DNA of 64,000 nt, from contig NZ_JAVBIJ010000001.1 in NCBI RefSeq assembly GCF_032193765.1, forward strand, positions 2,232,001 through 2,296,000, in the 5' to 3' direction. The translations under genes and the position numbers were made by a program. Source of the DNA: Rhodoferax potami. GTDB taxonomy: Bacteria; Pseudomonadota; Gammaproteobacteria; Burkholderiales; Burkholderiaceae_C. Below, in pieces: positions 18,214 to 27,328 of the stretch. Within the stretch, counting starts at the first letter, position 1. Each line of letters starts with the position of its first letter. The notes under the pieces were generated by a model. It searched no databases, was not told where the DNA came from, and saw only the letters and a list, made by a program, of their open reading frames with translations.

Positions 18214-18526
18214 GACAACCTCTGGGAAACAAACACCCCGGACGGGGTGGGCAAAGCTGATTGAATGACTAGTTTGTGAAGGTTTTATGACGTTGTTACA
18301 TCTAGGGGTTTTGAAGGGGAGCGGTGGTTCAGTCCATGAGCGGTTTGCCTTTTCGGGCGAGATGCGTTTTGCACACATCTAGGGTTTCTCCCAATGAGAA
18401 AAACGTTTGCGCAAACGTTTGCTACGGTAGCATTTAGGAGCAGAAACGTACTTTGGCGAGGCCATGGGACCTCCAGCGTTCCTTTCTGCTACGCATGAAA
18501 AGTTAACAACTCAGAGGAGATAGACC
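18214..18526. promoter_or_regulatory. divergent intergenic region, chemoreceptor and rbs operon
   Basis: The longest gene-free stretch outside the IS junction (313 bases). On the chemoreceptor side a 7-bp hairpin (CACCCCG/CGGGGTG, 18234-18249) lies 20-35 bases before its start. On the rbs side are the LacI-type palindrome at 18401-18422, a structured leader, and a strong Shine-Dalgarno (GAGGAGA) before rbsB. I cannot place -35/-10 boxes with confidence. Confidence 0.6.
18401..18422. promoter_or_regulatory. LacI-family operator (probable RbsR site)
   Basis: AAACGTTTGCGCAAACGTTT is a perfect 20-bp palindrome at 18401-18420, and GCAAACGTTTGC at 18411-18422 is a second overlapping perfect palindrome. 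The central CG and GCAAACGTTTGC-like form are typical of LacI/GalR-family sites. The regulator encoded at 22193 in the same operon is the natural ligand. Confidence 0.85.
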
Positions 18527-19480
18527 ATGAAATTGAATCGCCGTACCGTACAAACCACCCTAGCTTTGAGCCTGATGGCTGGGTTTTTTGCAACCCCAGC
18601 CCTGGCCGCCGACAAACCCAAGGTCGCCTTGGTGATGAAGTCGCTGGCCAATGAATTTTTCCGCACCATGGAAGACGGCGCAAAGGCCCATGCCAAGACC
18701 AACGCGGCCAAGTACAGCCTGGTGTCCAACGGCATCAAGAACGAAACCGACACTGCGGCCCAAATCCGCATGATCGAGCAGATGATGGCCCAGAAGGTGG
18801 ACGCGATTGTGATTGCGCCCGCTGATTCCAAGGCCCTGGTGCCCGTGCTCAAGACGGCTATCGATGCGGGTATCTTGGTCGTCAACATCGACAACCAGCT
18901 CGACGCCGCTGCCCAAAAAGAAAAGGGCATCCAGATTCCCTTCGCAGGTCCTGACAACCGTGCCGGCGCCAAGCTGGTGGGCGACTTCCTGGGCAAGGGC
19001 CTGAAGGCGGGTGATAAGGTTGGCATCATCGAAGGTGTTTCCACCACCTTCAATGCGCAGCAGCGCACCCTGGGCTACCAGGACGCCATGAAGGCTGTGG
19101 GCGCCACCGTGGTGGGCGTGCAGTCTGGCAACTGGGAAATCGACAAGGGCAACACCGTGGCGTCCGGCATGCTGCGTGAGCATCCCGACTTGAAGGGCCT
19201 GTTGGTCGGCAACGACAACATGGCCTTGGGCGCTGTGGCTGCCGTCAAGGCCGCTGGCAAAGAAGGCCAGGTCAAGGTTGTGGGCTACGACAACATTGGC
19301 GCGGTGAAGCCCATGTTGGCCGATGGCCGCATGCTGGCGACTGCCGACCAGTTTGGTGCGAAGCAAGCGGTATTCGGTATCGAAATTGCACTGAAGGCAC
19401 TGGCCGAGAAGAAAAAGCAAGCCGACATGCCTGCTGCCATCCAGACCGATGTGGTGCTGGTCACCAAAGCCAGCAAGTAA
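18527..19480 (+). CDS. rbsB: ribose ABC transporter substrate-binding protein
   Basis: Periplasmic sugar-binding protein of the RbsB type, 317 residues. The signal peptide spans about residues 1-27 (ends TPALA). The mature part has the two-lobe type I fold, with DAIVIAPADSKALVPVLKTA in the first lobe and LVGNDNMALGAVAAVKAAGK in the second. It is first in an rbsBACRKD operon and so should deliver D-ribose to RbsAC. Strong ribosome site GAGGAGA lies 8 bases before the ATG. A hairpin follows the gene, which may favour its expression over rbsA. Confidence 0.94.
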   Translation: MKLNRRTVQTTLALSLMAGFFATPALAADKPKVALVMKSLANEFFRTMEDGAKAHAKTNAAKYSLVSNGIKNETDTAAQIRMIEQMMAQKVDAIVIAPADSKALVPVLKTAIDAGILVVNIDNQLDAAAQKEKGIQIPFAGPDNRAGAKLVGDFLGKGLKAGDKVGIIEGVSTTFNAQQRTLGYQDAMKAVGATVVGVQSGNWEIDKGNTVASGMLREHPDLKGLLVGNDNMALGAVAAVKAAGKEGQVKVVGYDNIGAVKPMLADGRMLATADQFGAKQAVFGIEIALKALAEKKKQADMPAAIQTDVVLVTKASK

Positions 19481-19504
19481 ATTGACGGCCCTTTGAGGGA
19501 ACAC

Positions 19505-19540
19505 CCCGATCGGCACACGCCAAGGCGCTGGCCGATCGGG
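19505..19540 (+). other. stem-loop between rbsB and rbsA
   Basis: CCCGATCGG (19505-19513) is perfectly matched by CCGATCGGG (19532-19540). There is no T-run, so it is not a standard terminator. Such stems after a binding-protein gene often protect the upstream mRNA; that role is inference. Confidence 0.6.
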
Positions 19541-19588
19541 AATCCATCGTCACACTTTAAGTACCTCCCATTTCAGCAAGGCACAGCC

Positions 19589-21166
19589 ATGACAGCCCCC
19601 GGACTACAAGGCGCTCCCATCTTTACGGTGGAGGGCATCACCAAGCGCTATGCGAGCAATGTGCTCAGCGGGGTGAGCCTGAGCTTGCGTCCCGGCGAAG
19701 TGTTGGCGCTGACCGGAGAAAACGGTGCGGGCAAAAGCACCATGTCCAAAATCGTGGCGGGATTGGTCGATGCCACCGAGGGCACGATGCACTTGGCCGG
19801 CCGCAGCTTCGCACCCAAAAATCGCCGTGAGGCCGAAGCCGCAGGCGTGCGCATGGTGATGCAGGAGCTGAGTCTGGTCTCCACGCTGACAGTGGCAGAA
19901 AACCTGTTGATCGACGCCTTGCCGAACCGCGGGCGCTGGTGCGCCTACTGGATTGACCGCAAAGCACTGCACCAAGCGGCCAGCCAGCAGCTGGCAAAAA
20001 TTGGTATTCAGGGCATTGCGCCCGACTGCCTAGTGTCCGAGCTGGGTATCGGCCAGCAACAAATGGTGGAGATTGCACGCAACCTCCAGGACGGCACCAA
20101 GATTCTGATTCTGGATGAACCCACGGCCATGCTGACGCCGCGGGAAACACAACATTTATTTGCCCAAATTGAACGCCTCAAGGCGCAGGGCGTGGCCATT
20201 ATTTATGTATCGCACCGGCTGGAGGAGTTGCGCAAAATTGCCGACACCCTGGCGGTGTTGCGCGATGGGGTGCTGGTCAAAACCTGCCCTATGAATGACG
20301 TGACCGAAGACGACATCATCGCCCTCATGGTGGGGCGGGCTGTGGAGCAGGACATGCAAAAGCCACGGCGCCCCCAGGGGCCGTGTTTGCTCAAGGCCCA
20401 AAGCCTGGGGCGCGGCACGGCCGTGAAGTCGGTCAGCCTGGATCTGCACGCAGGCGAGGTGTTTGGCCTGGCCGGTTTGGTCGGCAGTGGCCGGACCGAG
20501 CTGGTGCGCCTGCTCTTTGGAGCAGACCGCGCGGACACGGGTGACATCACCTTGGCTGCCAATGCCCATCGGCCGGCCCTCCAAGTGCGGGCGCCCGGCT
20601 GGCGCTCGCCGCAAGCGGCCATTGCAGCGGGCATTGGCTTGGTGACGGAAGACCGCAAATCACAGGGCCTGTTGCTCACACAGTCAATTGCGGTCAACAC
20701 CTCGCTAGGAGCATTGAACACCGTGTCCCGCCGGGGGTGGCTGCACCTTTGGAAGGAGCGTACCCTGGCCTCGGACATGGTGAAGCGCCTGCGGGTGCGC
20801 AGCCATTCGGTGGACCAAGCGGTGGGCACCTTGAGCGGCGGCAACCAGCAAAAAGTCATTTTTGCGCGCTGGCTGCACAAGAACTGCGAAGTGCTTTTGC
20901 TGGACGAACCCACCCGCGGCGTGGATGTGGGCGCACGCGCAGACATTTACGCGGAAATCGAAGCCATGACCCAGGCCCAGAAAGCGGTGCTGATGGTCTC
21001 CAGCGATTTGCGGGAGCTGATGCAGATGTGCGACCGCATCGGTGTCATGAGCCATGGGCGCTTGGTCACCGTGCTGGAGCGCGGCCAATGGAGCGAAAAA
21101 TCGCTGCTCGATGCTGCCTTCAGCGAGACCGGCGCAGACACCCCAGAAGCCGCCGTCTGCGCCTAA
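19589..21166 (+). CDS. rbsA: ribose ABC transporter ATP-binding protein
   Basis: Duplicated ABC ATPase of the carbohydrate CUT2 class, 525 residues. The first half has Walker A GENGAGKST at 43-51 and Walker B ILILDEPTAML. The second half has the degenerate nucleotide loop GLVGSGRTEL usual in RbsA and the signature LSGGNQQK near residue 415 with LLLDEPTRGVDVGA. Start chosen at MTAPGLQG, 109 bases after rbsB; the longer frame upstream runs through the hairpin. It energises ribose uptake through RbsC. Confidence 0.95.
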   Translation: MTAPGLQGAPIFTVEGITKRYASNVLSGVSLSLRPGEVLALTGENGAGKSTMSKIVAGLVDATEGTMHLAGRSFAPKNRREAEAAGVRMVMQELSLVSTLTVAENLLIDALPNRGRWCAYWIDRKALHQAASQQLAKIGIQGIAPDCLVSELGIGQQQMVEIARNLQDGTKILILDEPTAMLTPRETQHLFAQIERLKAQGVAIIYVSHRLEELRKIADTLAVLRDGVLVKTCPMNDVTEDDIIALMVGRAVEQDMQKPRRPQGPCLLKAQSLGRGTAVKSVSLDLHAGEVFGLAGLVGSGRTELVRLLFGADRADTGDITLAANAHRPALQVRAPGWRSPQAAIAAGIGLVTEDRKSQGLLLTQSIAVNTSLGALNTVSRRGWLHLWKERTLASDMVKRLRVRSHSVDQAVGTLSGGNQQKVIFARWLHKNCEVLLLDEPTRGVDVGARADIYAEIEAMTQAQKAVLMVSSDLRELMQMCDRIGVMSHGRLVTVLERGQWSEKSLLDAAFSETGADTPEAAVCA

Positions 21167-21202
21167 AGAGCGCCAACCCATCACTCCCTACCCCCTCACG
21201 AT

Positions 21203-22177
21203 ATGACAACCGCTACCACTTCTCCAAACACTGCGACTTCGCGCAGCGCCATGGGCACCTACCTGGGCCTGTGTGCCGTGCTGATCGGCATGGTGATTTT
21301 GTTCTCCGCCCTGAGTGACTATTTCTGGAGCAAGGCCACCTTTGTGGCGATTGCCAACGAGATTCCGGCCCTGTTGGTGATGTCCATCGGCATGACGTTT
21401 GTGTTGATCATTGCCGGCATCGATCTGTCAGTGGGCTCGGTGCTGGCGCTGTCCGCAGCGGCCACGGCCAATGCCATTCTGGTGTGGCACTGGGGCCCCT
21501 TGCCGGCGTCTGCATTGGGCTTGCTGGTGGGGCTGACCTGCGGCGCGGTTACCGGGCTGATCTCAGTGGCGTGGCGCTTGCCGTCATTTATCGTTTCCTT
21601 GGGCATGCTCGAAGCCGTACGCGGCGGCGCCTATGTGATGACAGACTCGCGCACCCAGTATGTGGGCGGCGCCATCTCCGAGCTGGCAAAGCCCTGGGTA
21701 GCCGGTGTCTCTGCCGCGTTTTTCATTGCGATCGCACTGGTCATCGTGGCGCAAGTGGTGCTATCGCGCACCGTGTTTGGCCGCTATGTGGTCGGTATTG
21801 GCACGAATGAAGAGGCCATGCGCTTGGCAGGCATTAACCCCAGCCCGATCCGGGTGGCCGTGTTTGCCATGACCGGTGTGTTGGCCGGCTTGGCCGGGCT
21901 GATGCAAGCCGCTCGCCTTGAGGCGGCGGACCCGAACGCCGGCTCGGGCATTGAGCTGCAAGTGATTGCGTCGGTGGTGATCGGCGGCACCAGCCTGATG
22001 GGCGGGCGTGGCTCGGTAATCAGTACCTTGTTTGGCGTACTCATCATTGCGGTGCTGGAAGCCGGTCTGGCGCAGGTGGGTGTCAGCGACCCCAGCAAGC
22101 GCATCGTGACAGGCTGCGTCATTGTGGTGGCCGTTATTATTGACACGCTACGTCAGCGCCGTTCCTCCAGCCACTAG
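21203..22177 (+). CDS. rbsC: ribose ABC transporter permease
   Basis: CUT2-class permease of 324 residues with about nine hydrophobic segments. Family motifs include GIDLSVGSVLALSAA near residues 73-87 and GGTSLMGGRGSVISTLFGVLII near 261-282, typical of RbsC/XylH/AraH permeases. It lies 36 bases after rbsA and 15 bases before the regulator gene. It forms the membrane channel of the ribose importer. Confidence 0.95.
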   Translation: MTTATTSPNTATSRSAMGTYLGLCAVLIGMVILFSALSDYFWSKATFVAIANEIPALLVMSIGMTFVLIIAGIDLSVGSVLALSAAATANAILVWHWGPLPASALGLLVGLTCGAVTGLISVAWRLPSFIVSLGMLEAVRGGAYVMTDSRTQYVGGAISELAKPWVAGVSAAFFIAIALVIVAQVVLSRTVFGRYVVGIGTNEEAMRLAGINPSPIRVAVFAMTGVLAGLAGLMQAARLEAADPNAGSGIELQVIASVVIGGTSLMGGRGSVISTLFGVLIIAVLEAGLAQVGVSDPSKRIVTGCVIVVAVIIDTLRQRRSSSH

Positions 22178-22192
22178 AGCAAGCCCACCACC

Positions 22193-23218
22193 ATGTCGTC
22201 CATCAAAGACGTGGCCCGCAGGGCCAACGTGTCCATCAGCACCGTTTCGCATGTGGTGAATGGCACCCGCTTTGTCAGCGAGTCCGCACGCAAGCAGGTG
22301 GAAGAAGCCATCCGCAATTTGGGCTATGTGCCCAGCGCCGTGGCCCGCAGCCTGAAAAGCAACTCCACCAAAACACTGGGCATGTTGATTCCCAACTGCA
22401 CCAACCCCTACTTTGCAGAAATTGTGCGCAGTGTGGAGGACCATTGTTTTGGCGCAGGCTACACCCTGATTCTGTGCAACACCGATGACGAGCCACACCG
22501 GCAAAGCGTGTATCTGCAAGTGCTGAGCGAGAAGCGGATCGACGGGCTCATCATCATCTCCACCGGCAACGACAGCGAGTTGCTGGCTTTGGTACAAGGG
22601 CTGACGATCCCGGCCGTGCTGCTTGACCGTGAAATCAGCCATGTGCAATGCGACCTGGTCGAAACTGCGCACATGCAAGGTGCCATGTTGGCGACCGAAC
22701 ACCTGCTGGCCTTGGGGCATACGCGGATCGCGTGTATCGCGGGTCCTGAGGACCTGAACTCCAGCGCACAGCGTATTCAAGGCTGGCGCAATGCGCTTGC
22801 CAAAGCCGGCGCTGCAGCAGACGCCGACCAGCTGGTCTGGCACAGCGACTTCACCAGCCAGGGCGGCTGTGACACCATGAAACAGGTGCTCCAGTCCCAA
22901 CTCAAGCCGACCGCCGTGTTCGTGTGCAACGACCTGATGGGCATTGGTGCCCTGAGTGCCGCGCATGAAGCTGGCGTCCGTATTCCGCAAGACATGTCGC
23001 TGGTCGGCTTCGACGATATCGAGTTGGCCCATTTCACCAGCCCCGCCCTCACCACCGTCGTGCAACCCAAGCACCGCATGGGTGTCATGGCGGTGGACAT
23101 GCTGCTCGAGCGCATCCAAAGCAAGCGGGAGCAATCGCGGCAAGTGTTGTTGCAGCCAACGTTGGTGGTGCGAGCATCGTCCGGGCCGGCACCGCGCACC
23201 CCGCAGAAGGTGGCGTAA
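22193..23218 (+). CDS. rbsR: LacI-family regulator of the ribose operon
   Basis: A 341-residue LacI/GalR repressor: HTH and hinge in residues 1-60 (IKDVARRANVSISTVSHVVNG), then a periplasmic-binding-protein-like effector domain with VGFDDIELAHFTSPALTTV near the end. It probably represses its own operon at the palindrome at 18401-18422 and releases on ribose or a phosphorylated derivative. Unusually for ribose operons it sits between rbsC and rbsK. Its stop codon overlaps the ribokinase start (TAATG). Confidence 0.94.
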   Translation: MSSIKDVARRANVSISTVSHVVNGTRFVSESARKQVEEAIRNLGYVPSAVARSLKSNSTKTLGMLIPNCTNPYFAEIVRSVEDHCFGAGYTLILCNTDDEPHRQSVYLQVLSEKRIDGLIIISTGNDSELLALVQGLTIPAVLLDREISHVQCDLVETAHMQGAMLATEHLLALGHTRIACIAGPEDLNSSAQRIQGWRNALAKAGAAADADQLVWHSDFTSQGGCDTMKQVLQSQLKPTAVFVCNDLMGIGALSAAHEAGVRIPQDMSLVGFDDIELAHFTSPALTTVVQPKHRMGVMAVDMLLERIQSKREQSRQVLLQPTLVVRASSGPAPRTPQKVA

Positions 23219-24177
23219 TGCAGGTCGATATGCAAAGTGCGCCCCCGATCGTCGTCTGCCTGGGGAGCCTGAACATGGACATGTGTGTCGATGTGAGCGA
23301 CGCACCTGTGGCCGGTGAAACCGTCATGGCTCATGCGCTGCGCTACTCACCCGGGGGCAAGGGCGCCAACCAAGCCGTGGCGTGTGCCCGGCAAGGCACC
23401 CGCGTACGCATGGTCGGCAGCGTCGGCGCTGATGCCCACGGGCTCGCGCTACTGGACAGTTTGCAAGCCGACGGCATCGATACCCTGGCAGTGGAGACCA
23501 ACCCACACCAGCCCACAGGCGTGGCGATGGTGCTGGTGGAGGCCTCAGGGCAGAACCGCATTGTGGTGGCGGGTGGCGCCAACCAGGCGTTCCGCTGGAT
23601 TGCCACGCGCCTTGCGCCTGTCTTGCGTGGCGCATATGCCTTGGTGCTGCAGCTCGAGTCGCCGGTGCAGGAGGTGCTCAAGGCCGCCCAATGGGCGCGG
23701 GCCAGCGGTTGTCTGGTGGTGCTGAATCCCTCGCCGGTGCCAGAAGCGGTGCCCGGAGCCTTGTGGGCGCTGGTGGACCTGCTGGTACTCAACGAGAGCG
23801 AGGCGCTCGCCTTGTGCGGGCTGGATGTAGGTGCCAGCCACGATGCCGCCGTGCAAGCCATTCGGCATTTTCAGCAGTGGGGTATCCGCCGGGTAGTGCT
23901 GACCTTGGGCGGCGCAGGCGCAATCGCTGCGGACGGTGACGCGGTGACCTACCACCCCGCAGCCCGGGTCGACGTGGTCGACACCACCGCAGCGGGCGAT
24001 ACATTTTTGGGCGCCTTGGTGGCAGCGTGGGCCAGGGGTCTGCCATTTGCGGATTGCGTGCACCAGGGCATGACTGCGGCCAGTTTGTGCGTACAAACCG
24101 CGGGCGCGCAAACATCCATCCCTAGCCGGGCTCAAACCGAGGTCGCTTTGACTGCGCCCCATTGGCAAAATTTATGA
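23218..24177 (+). CDS. rbsK: ribokinase
   Basis: PfkB-family sugar kinase, 319 residues, phosphorylating ribose to ribose 5-phosphate. Marks: GSLNMDMCVDV at the N-terminus, GGKGANQAVACARQG near residues 43-57 (ribose-binding loop), and the PfkB signature VDTTAAGDTFLGALVA near 255-270 with the catalytic Asp. It overlaps rbsR by one base and its stop overlaps the rbsD start. The first few residues (MQVDMQSAPP) are a short extension, and the ATG at 23230 is an alternative start. Confidence 0.95.
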   Translation: MQVDMQSAPPIVVCLGSLNMDMCVDVSDAPVAGETVMAHALRYSPGGKGANQAVACARQGTRVRMVGSVGADAHGLALLDSLQADGIDTLAVETNPHQPTGVAMVLVEASGQNRIVVAGGANQAFRWIATRLAPVLRGAYALVLQLESPVQEVLKAAQWARASGCLVVLNPSPVPEAVPGALWALVDLLVLNESEALALCGLDVGASHDAAVQAIRHFQQWGIRRVVLTLGGAGAIAADGDAVTYHPAARVDVVDTTAAGDTFLGALVAAWARGLPFADCVHQGMTAASLCVQTAGAQTSIPSRAQTEVALTAPHWQNL

Positions 24178-24578
24178 AACGAAGTGTGTTGTTGAATGCA
24201 GAGATCTCGATGCTGGTGGCCAGCATGGGACACGGTGACATGGTGGTCGTGGGCGATGCGGGCTTGCCGATTCCGACAGGCCCAAACGCCCCACAGCGGA
24301 TTGACTTGGCCTTGTGCCCCGGCGTCCCCTCGCTGGACCAAACGCTGACCGCAGTCTTGTCGGAGCTGCAGGTGGAGCACGCCTATATCGCCCACGAAGC
24401 CTTGCAGGGTGAAGACAAAGCGCTGCCTGTCTGGTGTGCAAACCGTACCGGATTTGATATCCAAACCATCAGCCATGCCGAACTGAAAGCGCTCTGCCAG
24501 CGTGCGCGGGCGGTCATTCGCACTGGGGAATGCACGCCCTACGCCAACATGGTGTTGGTGTCGGGCGTGACTTTTTAG
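24174..24578 (+). CDS. rbsD: D-ribose pyranase
   Basis: Interconverts beta-pyranose and beta-furanose forms of ribose before phosphorylation. The 134-residue protein has the RbsD core: NAEISMLVASMGHGDMVVVGDAGLPIP with the catalytic His, and the closing ATGE-like stretch RTGECTPYANMVL. The start at 24174 (ATGA overlapping the rbsK stop) gives the family N-terminus MKRSVLLN. Last gene of the operon; it converges with nadA. Confidence 0.94.
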   Translation: MKRSVLLNAEISMLVASMGHGDMVVVGDAGLPIPTGPNAPQRIDLALCPGVPSLDQTLTAVLSELQVEHAYIAHEALQGEDKALPVWCANRTGFDIQTISHAELKALCQRARAVIRTGECTPYANMVLVSGVTF

Positions 24579-24596
24579 CGGACTACAGGCCCGGCC

Positions 24597-25700
24597 TCAG
24601 GCCGCTCCGATATTCGGAATCAAACCACCCACGGGCTGACCATTCTTCAGTGCTGCGGTAAACGCCAGCATGCGGTCAATCGGCAAACGGGCGCGGACAA
24701 TCAGTTTGTGATCGACATGGACTTCATTCAGGCCATGCTCCAGCACCCGCGCCACACCGGCCAGGCCATTCATGGCCATCCAGGGGCAGTGGGCGCAGCT
24801 TTTGCAGGTGGCGCTGTTGCCGGCGGTGGGGGCTTCGATGAAGGTCTTGCCGGGGTTGAGCGTGCGCAACTTGTGCAGCATGCCGTTGTCAGTAGCCACG
24901 ATGAAGGTGTCGGCGTCCAGCGTCTGCGCGGCCTTGAGGATGGCGCTGGTTGAGCCCACGGCGTGGGCCAGGGCCACCACGTCTTGGGGCGACTCGGGGT
25001 GCACCAGCACTTTGGCTTTCGGGTGCTCTTGGATCAGCGCTTCCAGCTCAAAGGCCTTGAACTCGTCGTGCACGATGCAGGCGCCTTCCCAAAACACCAT
25101 ATCTGCACCGGTTTCGCGCTGGATGTAGCCGCCCAAGTGTTTGTCGGGCGCCCACAGAATCTTCTGGCCCTTGTCTTTGAGCGCTTTCACGATGTCCAGC
25201 GCACAGCTGCTGGTCACCAACCAATCGGCACGCGCCTTCACGGCAGCGCTGGTGTTGGCGTAAACCACCACCGTGCGGTCGGGGTGGGCGTCGCAAAAGG
25301 CGTTGAATTCACTAATGGGGCAGCCCAGGTCCAGCGAGCAGGTGGCATCCAGGTCGGGCATCAGCACCGTCTTGTGCGGCGACAAAATTTTGCTGGTCTC
25401 GCCCATGAACTTCACGCCCGACACCACCAGCGTTTGTGCGCTGTGGTCCCGACCAAAACGGGCCATCTCCAGCGAATCGCTCACCAGGCCGCCGGTTTCT
25501 TCGGCCAGATCCTGCAAATCAGGGTGCACGTAATAGTGCGACACCATGACCGCGTTCTTTTCTTTCAGCAGGCGCTTGATCTTGTCTTTGAGCGCGGTGC
25601 GCTCCATCGGGGTGGGCTCCACAGGCACACGGGCCCAGGCATGCTTGGTGGAGCAAGCCGGTTGCTCGTACTCTACGTCGATCACATCACTGGCGCTCAT
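24597..25700 (-). CDS. nadA: quinolinate synthase
   Basis: Condenses iminoaspartate with dihydroxyacetone phosphate to quinolinate using a [4Fe-4S] cluster. The 367-residue protein shows the three pseudo-repeated NadA domains, with cluster-type cysteines in [21 protein letters not shown] and [16 protein letters not shown], and the substrate motif [20 protein letters not shown]. The ATG overlaps the nadC stop (TGATG), so the two are translationally coupled. The partner gene nadB lies apart at 3033. Confidence 0.96.
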   Translation of the reverse strand: MSASDVIDVEYEQPACSTKHAWARVPVEPTPMERTALKDKIKRLLKEKNAVMVSHYYVHPDLQDLAEETGGLVSDSLEMARFGRDHSAQTLVVSGVKFMGETSKILSPHKTVLMPDLDATCSLDLGCPISEFNAFCDAHPDRTVVVYANTSAAVKARADWLVTSSCALDIVKALKDKGQKILWAPDKHLGGYIQRETGADMVFWEGACIVHDEFKAFELEALIQEHPKAKVLVHPESPQDVVALAHAVGSTSAILKAAQTLDADTFIVATDNGMLHKLRTLNPGKTFIEAPTAGNSATCKSCAHCPWMAMNGLAGVARVLEHGLNEVHVDHKLIVRARLPIDRMLAFTAALKNGQPVGGLIPNIGAA

Positions 25701-26569
25701 CACAGGTCCTCAAATCGCATGGAGAAGTCGGTGGCCTTGACGTCTTTGGTCAGCGCGCCGATGGAGATGCGGTCCACACCGGTAGAGGCAATCGCCCGCA
25801 CCGTATCCAGGTTCACACCGCCGGAGACTTCCAAAATAGCGCGTCCGGCATTGATGGCTACCGCCTGCATCAATTGAGCCAGCGTCATGTTGTCCAGCAG
25901 CACCATCTTGGCGCCGCAGTCCAGCGCTTCGCGCAGTTGCTCCAACGTTTCGACCTCCACCTCAATGAACTTGGCAGTGGCGGCGAACTGGGTGGCCCGT
26001 TGCAGGGCAGCAGTCACGCCACCGGCGGCGGCGATGTGGTTTTCTTTGATCAGCACTGCATCGTGCAAGCCAATGCGGTGGTTGGTACCGCCACCCGTTT
26101 TAACGGCGTATTTCTGCGCCAAGCGCAGGCCGGGAATGGTCTTGCGGGTGTCCACGATGGCAGCACGGTTACCGGGCACTTCGTTCACCGCCGCCACAAA
26201 GGTAGCGGTTTTGGTGGCTACTGCGCTCAGCAGCTGTAAAAAGTTCAACGCGGTGCGCTCAGCCGTCAGCAAGGCTTGAGCGTTGCCCTCAATCTCCAGC
26301 AACACTTGGTCTTGCTGGCAGCGCTGGCCTTCGCGCACATGCCAGATCAGAGCGGCCGACGGATCCAGCGCCCGCACGGCTGCAGTGGCCCAGGGCTCGC
26401 CGCAAATGACAGCCGACTCACGGGCCAGCACCCGCGCTCGGGCCCGGCGGGTGGGGTCAATCAAAGAGGCGGTCAGGTCGCCGGCGCCCACGTCTTCAGA
26501 CAAGGCGCGAGCCACATCGGTCTGCGCCAGGGCAGCGATGTCTGCAGAGGAAAGATCAAAAGTGCTCAT
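25700..26569 (-). CDS. nadC: nicotinate-nucleotide pyrophosphorylase (carboxylating)
   Basis: Converts quinolinate and PRPP to nicotinate mononucleotide. The 289-residue product has the N-terminal open-face sandwich ([15 protein letters not shown]), the active-site strand [14 protein letters not shown], and [30 protein letters not shown] with the PRPP/quinolinate-binding Lys and Arg residues. Start chosen at MSTFDLSS; an 84-residue in-frame extension upstream is low-complexity and overlaps the promoter area. First gene of a nadC-nadA pair. Confidence 0.96.
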   Translation of the reverse strand: MSTFDLSSADIAALAQTDVARALSEDVGAGDLTASLIDPTRRARARVLARESAVICGEPWATAAVRALDPSAALIWHVREGQRCQQDQVLLEIEGNAQALLTAERTALNFLQLLSAVATKTATFVAAVNEVPGNRAAIVDTRKTIPGLRLAQKYAVKTGGGTNHRIGLHDAVLIKENHIAAAGGVTAALQRATQFAATAKFIEVEVETLEQLREALDCGAKMVLLDNMTLAQLMQAVAINAGRAILEVSGGVNLDTVRAIASTGVDRISIGALTKDVKATDFSMRFEDL

Positions 26570-26666
26570 ACACCGAAGGATAACCGGCCACCCTTGCGCC
26601 GGATGGCTAGGGGGACAAGCGTGCCAAAATGCCACCCCTTCGCACTCGGCCTTTTGGAAAACCTGC

Positions 26667-26999
26667 ATGACTCCCAGTTTGAATGCCCTTTTCGCTGCCG
26701 CCTCTGTCTTTGGGCATGCCACAGTTTTCGCCCAAACAGGCCAAACGGGCCTTGCCGGCGTGGTGTGGGGCCTGAGTGAACTACATTGGGCTTTGATCGC
26801 GGTCGCGTTCGCTCTGGCCATCGGCTTGGTGGTCCTGCGGGTGCGCCGGCGCCGCGCCCTCCAACAGGCGAGCGCTTACGATATGCAACCCACCATGTTT
26901 GCGCACACGATGGTGGTGGAGAGCAGCATGAATCAGCGCACCCTCCCGCAACCGTTGGCTCCGCACCCCCACGCGGATCAGGTGTGGACCACCCAGTAA
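26667..26999 (+). CDS. small single-pass membrane protein, unrecognised
   Basis: I do not recognise this 110-residue protein. It has an N-terminal hydrophobic stretch (residues 6-22, SLNALFAAASVFGHATVF) that could be a signal peptide, one clear membrane helix (WALIAVAFALAIGLVVL at about 42-58) followed by the positive stop RVRRRRA, and a polar tail. It is divergent from nadC, 97 bases from its start, and 60 bases before the DUF3460 gene. The coding call rests on the membrane-protein layout and on base composition in frame. Confidence is moderate. Confidence 0.55.
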   Translation: MTPSLNALFAAASVFGHATVFAQTGQTGLAGVVWGLSELHWALIAVAFALAIGLVVLRVRRRRALQQASAYDMQPTMFAHTMVVESSMNQRTLPQPLAPHPHADQVWTTQ

Positions 27000-27059
27000 C
27001 GGCTGCTCGCCGGAGTCTGGTGTCCCTGCCGTTAAAATGCCGCCATTAAGGATCCCGCC

Positions 27060-27266
27060 ATGAACATCTTCCGCCGCCCCGATTACCGCTCTGAAGCCAC
27101 CCAGTTCATCGACCAACTCAAGGTCGCAAAACCCACGCTGGAAGCCGAGCAGCGCAAGGGCCGCTCCCTGTTGTGGGACAAAGTCGTGGACCGTATGGCT
27201 TGGAAAGGCTTCCGCAGCGCCCAAGTTGCGCAAAAGCCCTACGTCTACCAGACCAAGCACGATTAA
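27060..27266 (+). CDS. DUF3460 family small protein
   Basis: A 68-residue soluble protein of the DUF3460 family, found mostly in betaproteobacteria, function unknown. The conserved look is visible throughout: YRSEATQFIDQLKVAKPTLEAEQRKGRSLLWDK followed by a Gln/Lys-rich tail with PYVYQT. It lies between the small membrane protein and scpA. Short, basic and highly charged; nothing points to a specific role. Confidence 0.8.
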   Translation: MNIFRRPDYRSEATQFIDQLKVAKPTLEAEQRKGRSLLWDKVVDRMAWKGFRSAQVAQKPYVYQTKHD

Positions 27267-27277
27267 GAGCCCAATCA

Positions 27278-27328
27278 GCCTCTAGCGCACGTCTTATCTG
27301 CGCCAGCAGCTCCTGATTTGATAGCAAA
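27278..27328 (+). repeat. dispersed 51-nt palindromic repeat, copy B, abutting the scpA start
   Basis: Begins GCCTCTAGCGCA, continues CTGCGCCAGCAGCTCCT and ends GATAGCAAA one base before the scpA ATG. It is the reference copy for the alignments to 1757-1807 and 13033-13081. Confidence 0.8.

Noticed and set aside
24579..24596. Bidirectional terminator between rbsD and nadA
   Set aside because: GGCC-rich partial inverted repeats only, no T-run on either strand.
26570..26821. 84-residue upstream extension of NadC
   Set aside because: Not protein-like and overlaps the region of the divergent small gene; MSTFDLSS fits the family.
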